The translations under genes and the position numbers were made by a program. Positions 25,109 through 33,781 of a stretch of DNA of 64,000 bases are shown here, in pieces. The notes beneath the pieces were generated by a model, which was not told the origin of the DNA, made no database searches, and saw only the letters and a program-made list of their open reading frames with translations. Origin of the DNA: an uncultured Albidovulum sp. (GTDB lineage: Bacteria; Pseudomonadota; Alphaproteobacteria; Rhodobacterales; Rhodobacteraceae); NCBI GenBank assembly GCA_913064775.1, contig CAJYAD010000001.1, positions 186,001 through 250,000 of the forward strand, written 5' to 3'. Each line of letters begins with the position of its first letter. Within the stretch, counting starts at the first letter, position 1.

Positions 25109-25876
25109 ATGGACCATAAGAACCTGCCCGTTTCCGCGCCGCCGCCGAACGCCGAGGAGATTGCCCGCCTTGCTGCCCGCTACCGGGCCGCGGCGGGGCC
25201 GGTGATGGCTGCGGTCAATCTGCTTGGCGCTCAGGTCGAGAAACGGGTCGAGGCGCTGCCCGACGGCGTGAAGGACCGCATCGAGACCGTGGTCGAGGGC
25301 GCCCTGCGCCGGGTCTACGGGCTGGCCGGCCGCACCCTCGGTCAGGGCGTCAGCACCGCCGAGCCCGGGCACCGCACCGCCGCGATGCTGACCGGGGCGA
25401 TCGGCGGCTTTGGTGGTTTGCCCTCGTCGCTGGCCGAGCTGCCGGTGACGGTGACGCTGATCTTCCGCGCGATCCAGAAGATCGCGGCCTCTTACGGCTA
25501 TGATCCGGAGGATCCTTCGGTGCGGCTGGAATGCCTGCAGGTGTTCGGCGCGGGCAGCCCGCTGCATCGCGACGATGGGGTCAACACGTCGTTCCTGGGT
25601 GCGCGGGTGGCGATCACCGGCCCGGCGCTGAACCGGGTGCTGGCGACGGTGGCGCCGCGTGTCACGGTGGTGCTGAGCGAGAAGCTTGCCGCCCAGGCGG
25701 TGCCGCTTCTGGGCGCGGTGGCGGGGGCGGGGATCAACTATGCCTTCCTGCGCTATTATCAGGAAATGGCCCATGTCCGCTTTGGCCTGCGCCAATTGGA
25801 AGATCAGGGCCACGACCGCGAGGCCGTGCTGACCGCCTTCCGCGCCGCGGCGACCCGGGCGCCCGCACGGCGCTAG
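25109..25876 (+). CDS. EcsC-family protein
   Basis: A 255-residue protein with an EcsC domain. GALRRVYGLAGRTLG precedes a glycine-rich hydrophobic stretch TAAMLTGAIGGFGGLPSSLAELPVTVTLIFRAIQKIAASYG typical of the family, and VPLLGAVAGAGINYAFLRYYQEMAHVRF closes it. EcsC proteins are of unknown biochemical role; in Bacillus the gene sits with an ABC exporter. The ATG at 25109 was chosen from a modest AGG and because family sequence begins shortly after. It is divergent from the phosphoesterase gene with 236 bases between the starts. Confidence 0.8.
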   Translation: MDHKNLPVSAPPPNAEEIARLAARYRAAAGPVMAAVNLLGAQVEKRVEALPDGVKDRIETVVEGALRRVYGLAGRTLGQGVSTAEPGHRTAAMLTGAIGGFGGLPSSLAELPVTVTLIFRAIQKIAASYGYDPEDPSVRLECLQVFGAGSPLHRDDGVNTSFLGARVAITGPALNRVLATVAPRVTVVLSEKLAAQAVPLLGAVAGAGINYAFLRYYQEMAHVRFGLRQLEDQGHDREAVLTAFRAAATRAPARR

Positions 25877-25956
25877 CGCCGGATTGCGCAGGAAACGGGC
25901 TGATCCGCGGTCGTGCCCGGTGCCAGATACGGGGGCCAAGCAAGATGGAGGTTCCC

Positions 25957-26424
25957 ATGGCATTCCGCATCCGCGGGCTTTCGCCCGACCCGTTCCGGCG
26001 GCTCTACGGCCTTTCCGACGCGGCGCTCGCCGCCGAGGGCGTGGTCCGCCACCATGTCGCGCCGGGGGCTGGCGCGCCCGATCGCGTCTCGATGCGCGAT
26101 CTCGCGCCCGGCGAGACCGCGCTGCTTCTGAACTACGAGCATCTTCCGGTCGATTCGCCCTACCGGTCGCGCCACGCGATCTTCGTCGCCGAAGGCGCCG
26201 AGACCCGCTATGACGCCCGCGACGAGGTGCCAGAGGTGATGACGCGGCGGATCATCGCGCTGCGCGGGATCGACGGGCGCGGCCATATCGTGACCGCCGA
26301 TCTGGCCGAGGGCGCGGCGATCGCCCCCGCGATCCGCAAGATGCTGGCACAGGAAGAAGTCGCCTATATCCACAGCCATTACGCGAAATACGGCTGCTTC
26401 GCGGCGCGCATCGACCGGGGATGA
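25957..26424 (+). CDS. DUF1203 family protein
   Basis: A 155-residue protein of a family of unknown function common in Proteobacteria. Family features are MAFRIRGLSPDPFRRLYGLSDAAL at the start, LLLNYEHLPVDSPYRSRHAIFVAEGA in the centre and the C-terminal IHSHYAKYGCFAARIDR. There is no signal peptide or membrane segment, so it is cytosolic. The start at 25957 is supported by GGAGG five bases upstream; an earlier in-frame ATG overlaps that site and is disfavoured. No function can be assigned. Confidence 0.82.
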   Translation: MAFRIRGLSPDPFRRLYGLSDAALAAEGVVRHHVAPGAGAPDRVSMRDLAPGETALLLNYEHLPVDSPYRSRHAIFVAEGAETRYDARDEVPEVMTRRIIALRGIDGRGHIVTADLAEGAAIAPAIRKMLAQEEVAYIHSHYAKYGCFAARIDRG

Positions 26425-26465
26425 GAGAGAAAGGGCCCAGGCCGCAGGGCGCTAGGCCCGGGCGG

Positions 26466-27092
26466 CTAGTCCTCTTTCGCCTCCGGGTCGGCCTCCGGAT
26501 CTTCTTCCACCGCGTATTCGGTGAAGATCCGGCCCTGCATCATGAAGAAGGCGAACATCGCGATGGTCAGCACGAAGGTCTTGAAGGTGACCCAGGCCTC
26601 GGTGCTCATGGTGCGCCAGACGATCTCGTTCAGCACCGCCATCCCCAGAAAGAAGACGCAGACCCGGCGGGTGAGGATCATCCAGCCCTCATGCTTCAGC
26701 GGCACCACCTCTTCCATCACCACGCGCAGATAGCTTTTGCCGCGCAGAAGGCCGACGCCGAGGATGCCGCCGAACAGCAGGTAGATGATGGTGGGCTTCA
26801 TCTTGATGAATTGCGGATCGTTCAGCCAGACCGTCAGCCCGCCGAAGATCACCACCAGAATGGCGGTGGTCACCTGCATCTTGGAAAGATGCCCGGTCAG
26901 CTTCCACAGGATCGCCGTGGTGATCAGCATCAGCGGGATGAAGGCCGCGGTGACCAGGATGAAGCCGTCGTAATTGGTTCCTCCGATCATGAAATGCTGG
27001 CCCTTGAGCCGCATGTACCCCAGGAAGAACACTAGGATCGGGCCGAATTCCAGCACCATCTTGACGATCGGATTGATCTTGCGTCCGGCCAT
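26466..27092 (-). CDS. yciB: Inner membrane-spanning protein YciB (septation protein A homologue)
   Basis: A 208-residue integral membrane protein with five or six hydrophobic helices. Family motifs are LEFGPILVFFLGYMRL near residue 14, PTIIYLLFGGILGVGLL and NEIVWRTMSTEAWVTFKTF, which is strongly conserved in YciB/IspZ. It helps envelope integrity and cell division in other bacteria. AGGAGG precedes the ATG at 27092. The last 18 residues are acidic. It converges with the DUF1203 gene. Confidence 0.92.
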   Translation of the reverse strand: MAGRKINPIVKMVLEFGPILVFFLGYMRLKGQHFMIGGTNYDGFILVTAAFIPLMLITTAILWKLTGHLSKMQVTTAILVVIFGGLTVWLNDPQFIKMKPTIIYLLFGGILGVGLLRGKSYLRVVMEEVVPLKHEGWMILTRRVCVFFLGMAVLNEIVWRTMSTEAWVTFKTFVLTIAMFAFFMMQGRIFTEYAVEEDPEADPEAKED

Positions 27093-27194
27093 TGCCCGCC
27101 TCCTGTCAGCCCGGGACGTGATGCCCCGGATCGTGCCTGCACGCAAGGCGCGTGCGAGTTTCTGAACGTGATTTCGGCGCGGATCCGTCGCCGC

Positions 27195-27833
27195 TCAGAC
27201 CCCGCCGCCGGGGCTCAGGGTCGACGCGGCCCCCAGTGTGATCAGCGCCTGACCGCCCCAATAGCACAGCCACACCGCGCGTGAGAGCCAGGGCGACGGG
27301 CGCTCCCGGCAAAAGAGATCGAGCGCAAGCAGCAGATCCGACAGCAAGAACAGCGCCGCCCCCAGCATCACCGGCAAGGCCCGCCCGGGCAGGGTGAGCG
27401 CGGCCAGCATCATCGCCGTGATCACCAGCACATAGCCCCGCACCGGCCATTTCAGCGCGCCGGTGCGCGGCGCCAGCCAGAATTCGGTGGACCCCGCCAG
27501 CACCAGCACCACCAGCGACGGCACGATCAACGGATCATTGGTGCCCACCCGCAGGAACAGCCAGGCATAGGCCAGATGGCCCGCGGCAAACGCCGCCATG
27601 CCGATCAGAAAACTGCGCTGCCCCGGCCGCGACAGCGCCAGATCGCCCAATGCCCCCAGCGCCAGCCCCACAGCCACCCAAAGCGGCGCCCCAAGCGGCA
27701 GCGCGGCGGCGGCCAGCAGGGCCGTGGCCGCGGTCTTGACGACACTGCGCGGCCAGGAAACCGGCCGCGTGCACCAGCGCAGCAGATAGACCGCCGCCAG
27801 CCCGAAACCGAGTGAGAACAGCATCCCCGCCAT
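27195..27833 (-). CDS. YhhN-family lysoplasmalogenase
   Basis: A 212-residue membrane protein with about eight hydrophobic segments and the family motifs LGALGDLALS, GMAAFAAGHLAYAWLF and LFLLSDLLLALDLF, the acidic residues of which form the intramembrane site. Family members cleave the vinyl-ether bond of lysoplasmalogens; bacterial substrates are poorly known. GAGGA precedes the ATG at 27833; an ATG three codons later is also possible. It ends 100 bases before the yciB start on the same strand. Confidence 0.82.
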   Translation of the reverse strand: MAGMLFSLGFGLAAVYLLRWCTRPVSWPRSVVKTAATALLAAAALPLGAPLWVAVGLALGALGDLALSRPGQRSFLIGMAAFAAGHLAYAWLFLRVGTNDPLIVPSLVVLVLAGSTEFWLAPRTGALKWPVRGYVLVITAMMLAALTLPGRALPVMLGAALFLLSDLLLALDLFCRERPSPWLSRAVWLCYWGGQALITLGAASTLSPGGGV

Positions 27834-27948
27834 CAGCGGATCCTCGCTGTTCGGGCCGGCCTTTGCCTTGCTCGCGCCATGATTTCCTGTTTCGCTTTGG
27901 GCTTGGACACCCCCTTTACGCAATCCGGGCCCTCGCGGGAAGAGCACC

Positions 27949-29280
27949 ATGTATCTATTCGCCATTGCCACCTTGTTGCCCGTGCCATTGTTCGCCGCCG
28001 GGGCCAGCCTGGGAGGCCCTTGGGCGCTCGCGGCGCTGGCCTATATGACCGTCTTCGTCTATCTGATGGACGCGCTCGTCGCCTACGGCGGCGGCGCCGC
28101 GCGGGAGGGGGTGGAATTCCCCGCCGCCGACCGGCTTTCGACGCTGCTGGGGGGGCTGCATTTCGCGCTCTTGCTGCTGGCCGTCGCGGCGCTGAGCGGC
28201 GCGACCGGGCTGGGCTGGGGCGCGCGGATTGCGTTGTTCGTGGCCTTCGGGCTCTATTTCGGACAGGTGAGCAATCCGAACGCGCATGAGCTGATCCACC
28301 GCACCCGCCGGGGCCTTTTCCGGCTGGGGATGTGGATCTATATCTCGCTGCTCTTCGGGCATCACACCTCGGCCCACCGGCATATCCATCACCGCTTCGT
28401 CGGCACGGTCGACGACCCCAACACCGCCGTGCTGGGCCAGGGCTTCTACGCTTTCGCGGCGCAGGCCTGGTGGGGCAGCTTCCGCGCAGGGGCCGAGATC
28501 GAGACCGCCCTGCGCAAGAGCCGCCGCGACGACAGCGGGCCGCATCCCTATGCGATCTACCTGGGCGGGGCGCTGGCCTGCCTGCTGCTGGTGGCGGCGC
28601 TGTTCGGGCTGCGCGGGGTGCTGGCCTATCTGCTGCTCGCCGCCTATGCGCAGTTGCAGCTTCTGGTGTCGGACTACGTCCAGCATTACGGGCTGGAGCG
28701 GCGCCGCGAACGCCATGGCCGGACCGAGGCAGTGGGCCCCGGCCATTCCTGGAACGCATCGCACTGGTTCTCGGGCGCGATGATGCTGAACGCGCCGCGC
28801 CATTCGGCGCATCACGAACGCCCCGGCACGCCCTATCCGGGCCTGGCGCTGCCGGAAGGCGGCACCGCGCCGATGCTGCCCTATTCGCTGCCGGTGATGG
28901 GGGCGGTCGCGCTTTGCCCGCCCTTGTGGCGGCGGGTGATGGACAGGCGCGTCGAACGCTGGCGCGCCAAGGCGCCGCCGCCGCCGCCGGCAGTGCCCGA
29001 ACCCGCCGTCTCGGGCCGCGCGACCGAGTACCCCAGCGCCGCGCTGGCGTCGGCACCCGTCGCGAAGCCCACCGCAAAGCGCAAGCCGCGCCCCGCGGCC
29101 GCGAATGCCGCCGCTACGCCGGGCAGGGCGCCCGCGTCGCCCGATGCGCCCCCCCGCCAGCATCCGGCGCCCGAAAAGGCCGCCGAGCCGACGGATGACC
29201 CGACGGAAGACCCGGCCGAGGATGCCGCGATCGCCGAGGCGGTGGCGCGCACGATGCGGCGGGTGACCGAGACCGGCTAG
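27949..29280 (+). CDS. AlkB-like membrane di-iron monooxygenase/desaturase with long disordered C-terminal tail
   Basis: A 443-residue inner-membrane enzyme. The histidine boxes of the alkane hydroxylase branch are present in order: NAHELIHR, FGHHTSAHRHIHHRFVG, SDYVQHYGLERR, HSWNASHWFSG and APRHSAHHERPG. These residues bind a di-iron centre for hydroxylating or desaturating a hydrophobic chain. About six hydrophobic segments surround them. The recognisable enzyme ends near residue 335. The last 105 residues are rich in Pro, Ala, Lys and Glu with no domain, which is unusual for AlkB. No rubredoxin gene is adjacent. GGAAGAG precedes the ATG. It is divergent from the lysoplasmalogenase, so a lipid substrate is a reasonable guess. 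Confidence 0.82.
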   Translation: MYLFAIATLLPVPLFAAGASLGGPWALAALAYMTVFVYLMDALVAYGGGAAREGVEFPAADRLSTLLGGLHFALLLLAVAALSGATGLGWGARIALFVAFGLYFGQVSNPNAHELIHRTRRGLFRLGMWIYISLLFGHHTSAHRHIHHRFVGTVDDPNTAVLGQGFYAFAAQAWWGSFRAGAEIETALRKSRRDDSGPHPYAIYLGGALACLLLVAALFGLRGVLAYLLLAAYAQLQLLVSDYVQHYGLERRRERHGRTEAVGPGHSWNASHWFSGAMMLNAPRHSAHHERPGTPYPGLALPEGGTAPMLPYSLPVMGAVALCPPLWRRVMDRRVERWRAKAPPPPPAVPEPAVSGRATEYPSAALASAPVAKPTAKRKPRPAAANAAATPGRAPASPDAPPRQHPAPEKAAEPTDDPTEDPAEDAAIAEAVARTMRRVTETG

Positions 29281-29358
29281 GCCGCCGCGCCGCGCCGCCT
29301 CCAGCCGCGAACCAGCCGCTATCTTGCCAACTGCGCGACTTCGTGGGATTGCGGAAGC

Positions 29359-30327
29359 ATGGCCAATGGCTCCGCCTCCAGTCACCTTCCCGTTGCGGGC
29401 GCCGCCTTGGGGCCGGGCCCGGCCAGGGCTGCTGTGGTGGCGCGGCCGATGGCGGGCACGCTTTGGATGCTGGCCTCGGGGCTGTGCTTTGTCGCCGTCA
29501 ACGCGATCGTCAAATATCTGGGACAGGCCCTGCCATCCAGCGAGGCGGCCTTTCTGCGCTATGCGCTGGGGCTGGTGTTCCTGCTGCCGATGCTGCGACC
29601 GATCCTGCGCAACCGCTACACGCTGCGCTCGCTGTCGATGTTCGGCGCGCGCGGGGTGGTGCATGGGCTGGGGGTGATGCTGTGGTTCTATGCCATGGCC
29701 CGGATCCCGATCGCCGAGGTCACCGCGATCAACTATCTCGCGCCGGTCTATGTCACCATCGGGGCGGCGGTCTTTCTGGGAGAGAAGCTGGCGTTGCGCC
29801 GCATCGTCGCCGTTCTGGTGGCGCTGCTGGGCGTCGGGGTGATCGTGCGCCCGGGCATTGCCGCCGTGTCCTCGGGCGAGTTGGCGATGTTGGCGGTGGC
29901 GGTGTTCTTCGCCGCCTCCTACCTGATCGCCAAGAAGCTGGCCGATGAGGCCCCGGCCTCGGTGGTGGTGGCGATGCTGTCGATCACGGTGACGATTGCG
30001 CTGGCGCCGATGGCGGCAGCGGTCTGGGTGACGCCGCAGTGGCATGAGGTGATCTGGCTGCTGATCGTTGCCGCCTTCGCCACGGCCGGGCATCTGTGCA
30101 TGACCCACGCCTTCCGGCTGGCGCCGGTGACGATGACCCAGCCGGTGACCTTCCTGCAGCTGATCTGGGCCACCGCGATCGGCGCGATCTGGTTCAATGA
30201 GCCGGTCGACATCTGGGTGGTGACCGGCGGCGGGATCGTCATCGCCGCGGTCAGCTTCATCACCTGGCGCGAGGCGATGATCAAACGGCGCCTGGTGACG
30301 CCGGTGGTCAACGAGATGAAGGGCTAG
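29359..30327 (+). CDS. EamA-family (DMT superfamily) transporter
   Basis: A 322-residue inner-membrane transporter with ten predicted hydrophobic segments in two EamA repeats. The first starts GTLWMLASGLCFVAVNAIVKYLGQALPSSEAAFLRY, and the second with LAMLAVAVFFAASYLIAKKLA. The signature VTAINYLAPVYVTIGAAVFLGEKL ends repeat one. About 30 residues precede the first helix; a later ATG near 29449 is an alternative start. Members export amino acids, nucleotides or metabolites, and the substrate here is unknown. Confidence 0.85.
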   Translation: MANGSASSHLPVAGAALGPGPARAAVVARPMAGTLWMLASGLCFVAVNAIVKYLGQALPSSEAAFLRYALGLVFLLPMLRPILRNRYTLRSLSMFGARGVVHGLGVMLWFYAMARIPIAEVTAINYLAPVYVTIGAAVFLGEKLALRRIVAVLVALLGVGVIVRPGIAAVSSGELAMLAVAVFFAASYLIAKKLADEAPASVVVAMLSITVTIALAPMAAAVWVTPQWHEVIWLLIVAAFATAGHLCMTHAFRLAPVTMTQPVTFLQLIWATAIGAIWFNEPVDIWVVTGGGIVIAAVSFITWREAMIKRRLVTPVVNEMKG

Positions 30328-30562
30328 CCGTTTCAGCCCCCGGCTTGGCGGCGCGATCCATTCGCGGGACTGTCAGCCCCCCACCGGCGTCTTTCGTTGG
30401 GTGTGATGCCGCGCGACCGGCGCGCTCGCAAGGCCGGGATGCCCCGCCCGCAGGGGCCGCCGCCAGCGCCGCGTCTGGTGTCGCCTCTCACCGGTCCCAT
30501 GGCGGCTTGATTTCGCCCCGCGCGTCGGGCAGGAAGGCCGAAGCCAGTTCGAGGACGCCATC

Positions 30563-31354
30563 ATGACCCGCATCGATACCAGATTCGCCCAGCTCAAGGC
30601 CGAGGGGAAGAAGGCGTTCGTCTCCTACATCATGGCGGGCGATCCGGATCTGGAAACCTCGCTTGCGGTGATGAAGGCGCTGCCGGGGCAGGGGGTCGAT
30701 ATCATCGAGCTGGGCATGCCCTTCACCGATCCGATGGCCGATGGCCCGACGATCCAGCTGGCCGGTCAGCGCGCGCTGGAAGGCGGGCAGACGCTGCAAA
30801 AGACGCTTGATATGGTGACCGCGTTCCGCCGCGAGGACGACATCACCCCGATCGTGATGATGGGCTATTACAACCCGATCTATTCGCGCGGGGTGGACCG
30901 CTTCCTGACCGATGCCAAGGCGGCCGGGATCGACGGGCTGATCATCGTCGACCTGCCGCCCGAAGAGGATGACGAGCTGTGCATCCCGGCGCGCGACGCG
31001 GGGATCAACTTCATCCGCCTGGCGACGCCCACGACCGACGACAAGCGCCTGCCCAAGGTGCTGCAGAACACCTCGGGTTTCGTCTATTACGTCTCGATCA
31101 CCGGTATCACCGGGGCGGCGTCGGCGCAGGCCGCACAGGTCGGCCCCGAAGTGGCGCGGATCAAGGCCGCGACCGATCTGCCGGTGGTGGTGGGCTTTGG
31201 CATCAACACCCCCGAAACCGCGCGCGAGATCGCCGGTGTGGCCGATGGCTGCGTCGTCGGATCCGCGATCGTGAAGGAAATCGCCGCTGGCAAGTCCCCC
31301 GCCGAGGTCGCCGCCTTCGCCGGCGCGCTGGCCGCCGGCGCGCATTCCGCCTGA
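30563..31354 (+). CDS. trpA: Tryptophan synthase alpha chain
   Basis: A 263-residue TIM-barrel enzyme that cleaves indole-3-glycerol phosphate to indole and glyceraldehyde 3-phosphate and passes indole to TrpB. Catalytic Glu49 and Asp60 are at canonical positions in [15 protein letters not shown]. The family motif [12 protein letters not shown] and the phosphate-binding stretch [15 protein letters not shown] are intact. The 235 bases upstream carry no gene and trpB is not adjacent, so trpA is separate from the rest of the pathway here, as commonly seen in this group. CGAGGAC lies before the ATG. Confidence 0.97.
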   Translation: MTRIDTRFAQLKAEGKKAFVSYIMAGDPDLETSLAVMKALPGQGVDIIELGMPFTDPMADGPTIQLAGQRALEGGQTLQKTLDMVTAFRREDDITPIVMMGYYNPIYSRGVDRFLTDAKAAGIDGLIIVDLPPEEDDELCIPARDAGINFIRLATPTTDDKRLPKVLQNTSGFVYYVSITGITGAASAQAAQVGPEVARIKAATDLPVVVGFGINTPETAREIAGVADGCVVGSAIVKEIAAGKSPAEVAAFAGALAAGAHSA

Positions 31355-31369
31355 ACGCCCCCGGATGGA

Positions 31370-31396
31370 GCCGCCCGGCCCTTGCGGGCGGGCGGC
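31370..31396 (+). terminator. Strong hairpin between trpA and ABC permease gene
   Basis: GCCGCCCG (31370-31377) pairs perfectly with CGGGCGGC (31389-31396) across an 11-base loop, just past the trpA stop and before the convergent permease stop. There is no T tract on either side, so it may be a Rho-assisted or RNA-stabilising end rather than a classic terminator. Confidence 0.45.
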
Positions 31397-31404
31397 GCTT
31401 GGGT

Positions 31405-32193
31405 TCAGCCCAGCTTGGCGGGCACCTGACGTTCGATGAAGCGGAAGGCCAGCACGATCAGCCCGGTATAGAACATGTATAGCACCGCGAGCAGCAAGAG
31501 CGGCTCGTAGATGATGAACGTGTCCTGACGGATCTGCAGGCTGACCTGATAGAGGTCGAGCACGGTGATCGTGGCGATCAGCGGCGTCGATTTCAGCTGC
31601 AGCACGGTCTCGCCGCCCAGGGTCGGCAGCACCCGGCGGATCGCCTGGGGCAGCCAGATCCGGCGCAGGATGGTGAGGCGCGGCATGCCATAGGCGCGCG
31701 CTGCCTCCAACTGGCCCTTGGGCACGCCCAGAAGCGCGCCGCGCATCACCTCGCCCTCGTAGCCTGCGAAGCTCATGGTCAGGGCGAACAACCCGTAGGG
31801 CCAGGCCTCGCGCAGGTAGGCCCAGGCCCAGGATTCGCGGATCCACGGGAACTGCGGGAAGAGCGAGCCGAGCCCGTAGTAGAGGAACCAAAGCTGCAAC
31901 AGCAGCGGCGTGCCGCGGATGACCGAGCAGAAGCCCTTGGCCGGCAGCGCCACATACCAGGGCCCGGCGGCCTGGGCGAGGCCCAGCCAGATCGCCAGGA
32001 ACAGGCCCATCGCCCAGCTGAGCACCAGCATGTAGGTCGTGGTCCAAAGGCCTTTGAGCAGCAGGCCATTGTCAAGATAGGTGGGCAGCCAGCTCCAATC
32101 GAGGGTCAGGATTGCCCAGGCCACGATGGCGATGCCCATCGCCAGCAGGAACAGCCGGTGCGGCTGCATCATCGGCTTGATCAGCGCCCTCAT
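31405..32193 (-). CDS. Polar amino acid ABC transporter permease (HisM-like)
   Basis: A 262-residue inner-membrane permease of the His/Glu/Gln/Arg/opine family with five or six helices. The domain starts at LLLKGLWTTTYMLVLSWAMGLFLAI, and the ATPase-coupling EAA loop reads LEAARAYGMPRLTILRRIWLPQAIRR. Last gene of a four-gene importer operon; its start overlaps the stop of the preceding permease in ATGA, implying coupled translation. With its twin permease it forms the membrane channel for a basic amino acid, probably arginine, ornithine, lysine or histidine. Confidence 0.9.
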   Translation of the reverse strand: MRALIKPMMQPHRLFLLAMGIAIVAWAILTLDWSWLPTYLDNGLLLKGLWTTTYMLVLSWAMGLFLAIWLGLAQAAGPWYVALPAKGFCSVIRGTPLLLQLWFLYYGLGSLFPQFPWIRESWAWAYLREAWPYGLFALTMSFAGYEGEVMRGALLGVPKGQLEAARAYGMPRLTILRRIWLPQAIRRVLPTLGGETVLQLKSTPLIATITVLDLYQVSLQIRQDTFIIYEPLLLLAVLYMFYTGLIVLAFRFIERQVPAKLG

Positions 32194-32942
32194 ATCCCGC
32201 CTCCGCGAATGGAGGGCTGGCCGCGCCGCGCCCGGCGTTCGGCCAGCGCGAAAAGCCGGCCCGACAGCGCCGAGATGATCAGATAGAGGATACCGGCCGC
32301 GGTGAAGAACAGCATGAAGGCCTTGGTGGTGCCGCCGGCCTGCAGCGAGGTCTCGGTCAGCTCGTTAAAGCCGATGACCGCCAGCAGCGCGGTGTCCTTG
32401 GTAAGGTTCAGCCACAGGTTCGCCATGCCGGGCAGCGCATAGGCCAGCATCTGCGGCAGGGTGACCCGGTGCGCCACTTGCAGCGGCGTCATGCCATAGG
32501 CGCGGGCGGCCTCGACCTGGCCATGCGGCACGGCAAGGATGGCGCCGCGCAGCACCTCGGTCATATAGGCGCCCAGCACGAAGCCCAGCACCAGCGTGCC
32601 CACCAGGATCGGCGGCAGGTCGATGCGCGGGCGGCCCAGGCTCAGCAGGAACCGGTTCACGATATCGGGGACCAGATAGTAGAGCAGCAGGATCTCGATC
32701 AGTTCGGGGATTGCCCGGATCGCGGTGGTGTAGATCGCCAGCAGATCCTTGACGATCGGCCCGCCATAGAGCTTGCCGAACGCGCCGCCGACGCCGATCA
32801 CGGTGCCAAGGATGTAGGATCCGATGGCGATTTCCAGCGTATGCGACAGGCCCGTAAGCAAAGCCCCCCCCCAACCGGGGGGGGACAAGGCCAGCAGGCC
32901 CAGCGCATGGCCCGGCTCGAAAAGCCCGAACAGCCAATTCAT
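32190..32942 (-). CDS. Polar amino acid ABC transporter permease (HisQ-like)
   Basis: A 250-residue inner-membrane permease. It carries the same permease domain as the next gene, with LLTGLSHTLEIAIGSYILGTVIGVGGA near the start and the EAA loop VEAARAYGMTPLQVAHRVTLPQML. It starts 10 bases after the binding-protein stop and overlaps the following permease. It would form a heterodimer with the HisM-like subunit. Confidence 0.9.
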   Translation of the reverse strand: MNWLFGLFEPGHALGLLALSPPGWGGALLTGLSHTLEIAIGSYILGTVIGVGGAFGKLYGGPIVKDLLAIYTTAIRAIPELIEILLLYYLVPDIVNRFLLSLGRPRIDLPPILVGTLVLGFVLGAYMTEVLRGAILAVPHGQVEAARAYGMTPLQVAHRVTLPQMLAYALPGMANLWLNLTKDTALLAVIGFNELTETSLQAGGTTKAFMLFFTAAGILYLIISALSGRLFALAERRARRGQPSIRGGGI

Positions 32943-32952
32943 CGGTCAGGCC

Positions 32953-33729
32953 TTATTTGCTGCCGTAGATGTCGAAGGTGAAGTACTTCTTGGTGATCTT
33001 CTGGTACTCGCCATTGGCGCGCACGTCGGCGATCCCCTTGTTGAACTTCTCGCGCAGCGCGGTGTCGGATTTGCGGAAGCCCGCGCCGATGCCCGAGCCC
33101 AGCGTCTCGTTGTCATAGGGCAGCGCGCCGACCAGTTCGCAGCAGGCTTCGCCCTGCTTGGTCTTCAGGAAGCCTTCCAGCGCCATCTCGTCGGCGATGG
33201 TCGCGTCGATGCGGCCGGCGGCGAGGTCCTGGTTGGCCTGGTCCTGGGTCTGATAGGTCTTCAGCGTCGCGGTCTTCGAGAAGAACTTCTTCGCATAGGC
33301 CTGGTTGGTCGAGCCAACCTCGACGCCGATGGTCAGGCCCTTCATGCTGGCCGGGGTGGCCTTGAACTTGGCGCCCTTGGGGGCGGCGACGGCGGCCGGG
33401 GTCTCGTAATACTTGTTCGAGAAGGCGATGACCTTCTCACGCTTCTTGGTGATCGACATCGACGACATGATCATGTCGATCTGGCCCGAGGTCAGCGCCG
33501 GAATGATGCCATCCCAGGCGACCGTGGTGATCTTGCAATCCAGCTTCTGGTCCTTGCAGATTGCGTGCATCAGGTCGATTTCCCAGCCCTGCCAATGGCC
33601 CGAGGCGTCCATCGTCGAGAACGGCGGGTAGGGTTCGGACGCGACGCCGACCTTGATGACCTTCGCCTGGGCGGTGCCCACGAGGCCAAGCGCGGCGATG
33701 CCCGCGATGATGAGGGTCTTGAGTTTCAT
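32953..33729 (-). CDS. Periplasmic basic amino acid-binding protein (HisJ/ArgT-like)
   Basis: A 258-residue solute-binding protein with a Sec signal peptide (residues 1-22, ending GTAQA). The SBP_bac_3 domain opens with KVIKVGVASEPYPPFSTMDASGHWQGWEIDLMHAI, and the mid region DMIMSSMSITKKREKVIAFSNKYYETPAA fits lysine/arginine/ornithine binders. A pair of cysteines (KDQKLDCK and EACCELV) is also typical of this group. GGAGAG lies upstream of the ATG at 33729; an earlier ATG would bury the signal peptide. Second gene of the importer operon. Confidence 0.92.
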   Translation of the reverse strand: MKLKTLIIAGIAALGLVGTAQAKVIKVGVASEPYPPFSTMDASGHWQGWEIDLMHAICKDQKLDCKITTVAWDGIIPALTSGQIDMIMSSMSITKKREKVIAFSNKYYETPAAVAAPKGAKFKATPASMKGLTIGVEVGSTNQAYAKKFFSKTATLKTYQTQDQANQDLAAGRIDATIADEMALEGFLKTKQGEACCELVGALPYDNETLGSGIGAGFRKSDTALREKFNKGIADVRANGEYQKITKKYFTFDIYGSK

Positions 33730-33781
33730 GGTCTTCACTCTCCGTTGGTCTTTCAAGTTTTTCGCTGTTGTTGCGGGGGCC

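Noticed and set aside
27955-30108. A 717-residue minus-strand frame over the AlkB-like and EamA genes
   Set aside because: It spans two well-supported genes on the other strand and has no recognisable domain.
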